Assembly (NCBI RefSeq): GCF_026210795.1
Contig: NC_089432.1
Span: 1,178,001 to 1,242,000 of the forward strand
Origin: Rhizophagus irregularis
Taxonomy: Eukaryota; Glomeromycota; Glomeromycetes; Glomerales; Glomeraceae
Length of the DNA: 64,000 nt
Direction: 5' to 3'
The notes beneath the pieces are model-generated. The model searched no databases. It saw only the letters and a list, made by a program, of their open reading frames with translations, and was not told where the DNA came from. The first letter of the stretch is position 1. The number at the start of each line of letters is the position of its first letter. Shown here piece after piece: positions 58,711-64,000 of this stretch. The position numbers and the translations under genes were made by a program.

Positions 58711-59825
58711 ATATTGTGAAAACTGAAAAAATAATTTTATGAAAATTACGTACATTTTGTTAAAAAAAAAAATTAAAATTTGTTAAAAAATTAAAGACTT
58801 TTAGCCTGAATGGTCTTAAATGAAACTATAAATTAAAGTAAACATATTAAGTAATTTGTAAAGGTGGAACAATTCTGAACATAACGATAATTCTGTCCAT
58901 AGTACCAAGTTGAAATTAGCCAGATCTGAATCCGGGTTCTATGACCTAAAACTTTTTTAAATACCGCATATTAAAAGTACTTTGTTGGCGAGATTTCTTT
59001 CATTAGTAAGAATGTATACTATTTTCATGATTTTATCATGCACGGAATTAGCCAAGCATCTAAAAGTATCGAAACTCTAATAATAATCTTATGAAAGAAA
59101 GACAATCTAAACCAAAACCGATTCCAAACTAAATTTATTTGAAGATCATTCTAACCATTTTTAAAAATGGAGCCGAGTTGGCTTAATCAAATCGGATCAT
59201 CACTAAAAATGTTCTAGACTGAATTTCTTTAATAGCCAATCAAAAAATGTTTTAATTGATCGTGTTCCTACCAACATCCCGTGGACTTTTCAGCCAGAGT
59301 TATGCCATTAACTTGGCGTTACGGAGTTATAAACGTAATAAATAATGGGCGAACAAACGGATTTACGTGCTGAAAAATTCGTTCCCAGAGTACTTCGTAT
59401 AAAGGGAAAAAAAGGGCGTTACACAGTTAATAAAATATTTTTATAGTGAAATTATGGGAAGATGTATAAATGTAACTTGATGCTCCTAGTATTAATCTAA
59501 CTGAAGAGGAAGTGGAATGATACTGAGCGTTAATAAAAGAATATGGATTAAAAAATTTAAATTTGTAAATCGACTAGACAAATTAAATTATTAGATTCAC
59601 TATTGAATATAATCGTTTAGTTAAAAGCCCCGAATACGCCACAATTTTAAAAGGCCACTTCCGTAAAAACATGTTTTATAAATCCGTATTTATATTGAAC
59701 TACACATTGACATTTTTCTGTACATATTAAAATTACATTTACGTACACCAAACTTTTGAAAAATTCAGTTTCGGTATAAGGAACTTTAAATTATATAACG
59801 TACAATAATAATAAAGAAAAAAAAA
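58711..59825. other. intergenic, possible short coding scrap
   Basis: Mostly nothing recognisable. At 59345 a 34-codon frame, MGEQTDLRAEKFVPRVLRIK.., has protein-like composition, and out of frame downstream SINLTEEEVE and ALIKEYGLKNLNL appear (to about 59570). This could be a remnant; the family is unknown. Confidence 0.3.
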
Positions 59826-60345
59826 CTAATTATTTTTTCTCTTCTTTTTCTTACTCAATTCCGAAATTGTTAATTTTGTTGTTGCAAAGCAACTTGAATT
59901 TTTCTTTATTCGTTTATTCGCCAAAACAATATAAATTAATTTTGTATGAGTATTTTCGATATGAATTTTAGCACGTCAAATATTATTATCATCTTTTGTG
60001 CTTGAATATCTTTCTATGACATAAATTTATAAAGTTTGATTTGCATTTCTAACTAATGGATCTAATCGAGTCAACTTTACATAATCTGAAAATTTGATAA
60101 GTTCTTTCGTGTGTATTACTGCGCCAATCACATGATATTTAGTGAAATTCGATCGGAGTAATCGAACTTTTTTACCGAGCAAAGTCAATTATTTACAATC
60201 AAATCCCAAGAACTAAGCCATATGCACGAAATTTTAGTCATATTGAAAGTTATTCATTTAATTTTAACATTTTCCTTTGAATATGATCCATTCTAGTCGG
60301 TCTAAAACGCCTAATTGTAACGTTTGACGAAACGTTGCATTATTA
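59826..60345 (-). pseudogene. degenerate ORF of unknown family
   Basis: From about 60175 down to TAG at 59826-59828 one minus-strand frame reads as protein with just two stops: LGKKVRLLRSNFTKYHVIGA, VIHTKELIKFSDYVKL, TRLDPLVRNANQTL, stop, IYVIERYSSTKDDNNI, stop, RAKIHIENTHTKLIYIVLAN, and a basic end SKKKKRKNN. Further upstream, shifted frames give ATFRQTLQLGVLDRLEWIIF and MTKISCIWLSSWDLIVNN. This pattern of long readable stretches broken by stops and frame changes indicates a recently dead gene. I do not recognise the family. Confidence 0.5.
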
Positions 60346-61177
60346 TAATTGACCGCAGTTCTATCTTGGTTTATATATTCAACAATTTTAGTTACACTCA
60401 ATACTTTGAAAAAAAAAAAAATATTATTTTATGAATTCATAATCACAAGCTGGAAACTTCCTACGTATAATGAATATACGAAATTTATCATTGTGATTTA
60501 CAAATTCAAAATCAAAAGAACTTCTTACGGATCATAAATGGTTTTTCTTAAAAGGAAATTAAATGAATCAAATTTAGGATAGTGGTTTCCTTTTAAATTA
60601 AATATAATGAATATAAGCAAGCGCATGTTTCAGAAGAGAGGAGTTCGGACACATCAATACAATGTACGATAAAATTCCAAGATTTATTTATTGTTTGACC
60701 TGCAACGATTGTTAACATCAGATTCTGTATTTTCTGTATCCGATTACGAATATTAACCAAATATAGTAAATTATTTTAGGAATAAAATGATAAATTACGT
60801 ATGTAAATGCTTTGGATGACGAAGGTAACAATTATATAAAGTAATCACGTGAACGATGACATAAGTTGCAGAAATAGAACGATAAGAATGAAAGTTATAT
60901 GCATGCAAATTCGGACAGCCATTATGCTACTTTTCGGTAGTATATGATAGAATTTTTTTCATTCCTTAATTGTCTTAATTGTCCTAATTACTTATGGTCG
61001 AAAATTAGAATTATAGTCCCTATGACACAACATCATACAGCAAAATGATTTTAATATAATCACATCTATAAACTTATCTATCCTTATATTATGGATATCG
61101 ACCGATTATAAAATGGGCTTGATTTCCTACATTAGAGTTTTTTATTTTAGAAAATTTTCAAATCTTATAATTTTAAT
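60346..61177. other. intergenic upstream of HMG-box gene 2, nothing recognised
   Basis: No coding region or repeat recognised; it would contain the promoter of the gene at 61178. Confidence 0.4.
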
Positions 61178-61846
61178 ATGCCTAAAACTACATTAAAGAA
61201 ACAAAAAAATTGCAAGCAATTTACACCCATTCATTATGTCGATATAAACAATTCTAAGTTAAATAACCAACCTATTATTAATGAAAATAACTCCAAAAAT
61301 AATATATTCACTATTCTCAAACCAAAATTCCCACCAATCGTAACGGTAAAAGATCTAATCAAAAACAATAATACGAAAAATAAGCCAAAATTGTTTCCAA
61401 ACGCTTTTATCGCATATAGAATGGCGTTAATGAAAGAATATCATAATAATAACTGTAAATTACCTCCTATGAGCGAAATATCTAAAATCGCTAAAAATTC
61501 TTGGAATATGGAACCTAAACACGTAAAGAAATCTTATGAATCACTTGTTAAGAATGCGAAATCAACTTATATGAAAAATAATATTCAAATTGTATTGGAT
61601 AAACATATGAATTATACGGAAAATAATCGAGAAAATACTGTTATCTATGACACAGTTGAGAGCGTTAATAATGTCGCTAGTACTGAGAATTCTTCTCATA
61701 ATAATGATTTTAATTCTCCTTGTATCAATTTTACTGACATTTCCCAAGTTAATTCCTTTACAAATTATGACACCTCATATGAAATTAGTGATCGAGAGTA
61801 TATTAAAGTGTTGGAACAAATAATTGGTCGTTTACTTGGAATTTAA
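61178..61846 (+). CDS. MATA-type HMG-box protein 2
   Basis: An intronless ORF of 222 residues, paralogous and colinear with the gene at 52638, on the same strand about 7.8 kb downstream. HMG box: KPKFPPIVTVKDLI, LFPNAFIAYRMALMKEY, LPPMSEISKIAKNSWNME, VKKSYESLVKNAKSTY, then NIQIVLDKH. By eye the box and its flank are about 60% identical to the first copy. The C-terminal half is shorter and divergent, but ends with the related EQIIGRLLG. Both start MPKT and both lack introns. A DNA-binding regulator is expected; no mating function is demonstrated. Confidence 0.9.
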   Translation: MPKTTLKKQKNCKQFTPIHYVDINNSKLNNQPIINENNSKNNIFTILKPKFPPIVTVKDLIKNNNTKNKPKLFPNAFIAYRMALMKEYHNNNCKLPPMSEISKIAKNSWNMEPKHVKKSYESLVKNAKSTYMKNNIQIVLDKHMNYTENNRENTVIYDTVESVNNVASTENSSHNNDFNSPCINFTDISQVNSFTNYDTSYEISDREYIKVLEQIIGRLLGI

Positions 61847-63055
61847 TCGTTTCGTAGACATCGGAAAATCTGAAAGGACTTCTTTATATTCGTTTACGTA
61901 CAACTTTATTTATTTTACATTTCGATTTAACTAAATATGTCGATATGATATTATTATTTCTAAATTAGGAATCCCTTATAAAACTTCTATTTTCGCATTT
62001 TCCCGACCACAAAATATTATCGTTTTACACAAACAATTAAACTTTATTCTTTTCTATGATATCATAATGTAATACTTGCATAAAGAGTTTTAAATTTAGT
62101 TTCATGTTACAAATATGCTTTTTTTTTGTCGTAGAATTTTCTATTATCTTATTTTCGTTTCTAGATACGCAGCAAAAATAATTTCAAAATTTTATGATTT
62201 TAGTTTCTTGATTTTATAATAAAATGAAAACCCCTGCATTTATGATATATATACAGTATATACAGTATATATAAATATCTTTAATTAGTATTAATTCGAA
62301 AGCATTTTTGCTTTCAAATTTTCAGTTATTAAACCAAATGCATTAATGTATTTGATACATAGAATTTGAATATAGAATTAAGTTGATCTTTAAAATTCTA
62401 TTATATAAAGTAAATAGGCAAATGAGATAATTTTTTTTTTCTAAGGCTGTTATTCAATTTAATAAGTAAATCACTATATAATACCGACATACATATATGA
62501 TTAGGCAAAAAAAAAAACTAGTTCCATTCGGGCAGACAGATTACTTTAATCATTTATTCATAGTTCCGCATTTGTCATAATCCAAAAAAAGAATAATCTA
62601 CACGTTCTATATTGTTCCATTTCTATCGATCGCCAACGCCCATTTCTATTCTGAAATGTTAGCATTTTTTTATGAAACATCAAAAAATTTTTAATGATAC
62701 GATTATTTATTAAGTTAAGTTTCGTTTTGTGAAAGTTACAACACGGCGCTTGTATTTGTGAAACAAACAAAAATATTCCCCAAAGTTATTATTATTCTGA
62801 AAATAGAATTTTTTCTTTGAAACAAAAAAACTTTTTCGTACTAATAAAATGACTCCATTGATTCATTACGTTGATTGCACGATTTCTTATTAAATTTGAA
62901 AGTTAATTAAATCACATTATGTTCATACTTTAATTTAAAGTATGTCAAAAAAAAAAAAAAAAAAAAAAAATTAATTAATAAAATAAAAATTATCGACTTC
63001 AATTTTTTATGAACGGTCAAATTCGCGTTCAAGAAAATGCTTTTTCAAGCAAATT
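61847..63055. other. intergenic, no gene supported
   Basis: Contains an A24-type homopolymer at about 62947-62970 and an AT-rich microsatellite near 62245-62275. A minus-strand frame of 70 codons at 62558-62770 is not supported as a gene. Confidence 0.4.
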
Positions 63056-63149
63056 GGGTCGCATTTCACCGACCATTATCTCACCGCAGTAAACGTCTGT
63101 CGGTGAAATTACTTCGGTGAAATGATTGTCGGTGAAATGAGCCAGACCC
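63056..63149. mobile_element. very short TIR element (94 bp), tentative
   Basis: Starts GGGTCGCATTTCACCGAC and ends GTCGGTGAAATGAGCCAGACCC, an inverted repeat broken by 4 bp. Between them are two more GGTGAAAT motifs and an inverted one. AATT lies on both sides. A similar GTCGGTGAAATGA occurs at 29312, next to the outer end of the long inverted repeat. Confidence 0.45.
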
Positions 63150-63596
63150 TAATTTATAACACATGATATTGACAAACAAGTTTAAAGCATATGGTATTAG
63201 CAAAAAACAGTATGATTTATAATCTAAATACCGTCGCCCAGAATTTATTGCCTTTTTAGGTATTGACTAGCATTATCATTATTCCGGCCCTGGAAAATAC
63301 GTGTTGATAATTAAACATTTGTTTGTTAATCGTTGCCGGCATTTAAAGTTTTGATCTCACGAAAACAACTGTTTGATATTTCTTGATCATTTCAGTACAT
63401 TATGTTTTTATTTGCGTAAGAAAAATAAAGCATCTGCGTAACAGCTAATATTTATTTTCACGTGAAGAGAAGTTACGTAGACTACATTCAATAACATTTA
63501 ATTATCACAGGATAAATGATAAAAAATAAAGTATATCATCACGCTTTTTTCTATTTCTTTCCTTCAATCTCTTTTACACTAGTTATTCTTCAGTTA
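63150..63596. other. 3' flank of the DUF262-like gene
   Basis: Contains an inverted scrap of the dispersed repeat (ATTCCGGCCCTGG near 63280). No gene. Confidence 0.4.
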
Positions 63597-64000
63597 TTAA
63601 TATTCTGAAATTTTTACTCTTTTACTTCCTCGGCTAGATAATCCTCGGCTAGATGATCCTCGGCTAGATAATCCTCGGCTAGATGATCCTCGGCTAGATG
63701 ATCCTCGGCTAGATGATCCTCGGCTAGATGATGAAGCTGAAGTATCATAAATATTACTTGAAGGATTAAAATTTTTTGAGTTAATTTTGTGATTTGAAGT
63801 GAATTCATATTCCAAATTATCGATAAACACTTTCAATGTGTTAAAGACCTTAGAATTAAATCTGACTTCATCATGCTTGTCCCAAACATGTTCCCTCATA
63901 GATAAAAGACATTTTTGATACTGATAGAGTTGTAACTTTGGTAATTTGGCAATCATATAGGTTAAAAAGACAAATTCTACTGGAGATAGTTTATGATTAC
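63597..64000 (-). CDS. DUF262-like protein, C-terminal part (runs off the window)
   Basis: The minus-strand frame is open from the window edge to the stop at 63597. It begins HKLSPVEFVFLTYMIAKLPK and continues QYQKCLLSMREHVWDKHDEV and NSKVFNTLKVFID, closely matching the C-terminal third of the protein at 2617-3981 (HKLSPVEFIFLTYIIAKLPK). The tail differs: seven tandem SSRG(S/L) pentapeptides before KRVKISEY. The DUF262 signature itself lies outside the window. Confidence 0.85.
   Translation of the reverse strand, partial: NHKLSPVEFVFLTYMIAKLPKLQLYQYQKCLLSMREHVWDKHDEVRFNSKVFNTLKVFIDNLEYEFTSNHKINSKNFNPSSNIYDTSASSSSRGSSSRGSSSRGSSSRGLSSRGSSSRGLSSRGSKRVKISEY
63630..63735 (-). repeat. coding minisatellite, 15-bp unit, seven copies
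   Basis: Units of CTCGGCTAGATGATC (plus-strand view) differ at one or two positions and encode SSRGS/SSRGL. The exact 15-bp length preserves the frame. Confidence 0.9.

Noticed and set aside
62558-62770. 70-codon minus-strand frame with a Trp/Arg-rich end
   Set aside because: No family resemblance and no splice or start context; left as unannotated.
1-64000. tRNA or rRNA genes
   Set aside because: I looked for T-arm-like GTTCGA(A/T)TC boxes with a matching acceptor stem and found none; a tRNAscan run would settle it.

Overview
This is a gene-sparse, extremely AT-rich eukaryotic window, by eye roughly three quarters A+T. It has short GT-AG introns with CTAAC-like branch sites and several lineage-typical expanded families: zinc-ribbon protein kinases with an HPQA(I/F)YTSRLLN tail, Sel1-repeat proteins, BTB-BACK-TLDc proteins, MATA-type HMG-box proteins, DUF262-like proteins and decayed non-LTR retrotransposons. 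Together these point to an arbuscular mycorrhizal fungus (Glomeromycotina), most likely Rhizophagus. That assignment is inference from gene content; no rRNA or other marker is present.

Layout. 1-0.9 kb: 3' part of a frameshifted LINE-type reverse transcriptase, minus strand. 2.6-4.0 kb: an intact four-exon DUF262-like gene; a paralogue runs off the right edge (63.6-64.0 kb, minus). 5.8-6.5 kb: an intact Sel1-repeat gene. 9.4-10.9 kb: a BTB-BACK-TLDc pseudogene. 11.7-12.1 kb: a kinase scrap. 13.15-15.08 kb: kinase gene A, whose roughly 3 kb segment (gene plus 1 kb upstream) is repeated in direct orientation as kinase gene B at 32.11-34.16 kb. Between the two copies lies a repeat region. It holds a long imperfect inverted repeat (arms near 15.5-16.9 kb and 22.6-29.3 kb), a 2.1 kb satellite with a 60-bp unit, a TIR element, clusters of near-identical short introns, a decayed coiled-coil gene, a 990-bp element with a 9-bp target duplication, and a solo-LTR-like insertion.

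38.8-41.9 kb (minus): a kinase gene whose zinc-ribbon plus kinase N-lobe unit occurs four times in tandem before one C-lobe. It is damaged by a lost splice donor and a frameshift. 43.1-44.8 kb (minus): an intact two-exon BTB-BACK-TLDc gene. 52.6-53.4 and 61.2-61.8 kb: two intact MATA-HMG paralogues on the plus strand. Between these lie a degraded kinase-Sel1 pseudogene carrying two small transposons, and an unidentified degraded ORF.

Mobile DNA is the main theme. Six short non-autonomous elements share CCCTATAAAA-like ends and exact 3-bp target duplications. Two TG...(CA/CG) solo-LTR-like insertions have 4-bp duplications, and two elements have 9-10-bp duplications (Mutator-like). One of these last can be checked against its empty site in the other kinase copy. 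No tRNA, rRNA, CRISPR array or bacterial-type operon was seen. All coordinates and splice sites were read by eye.
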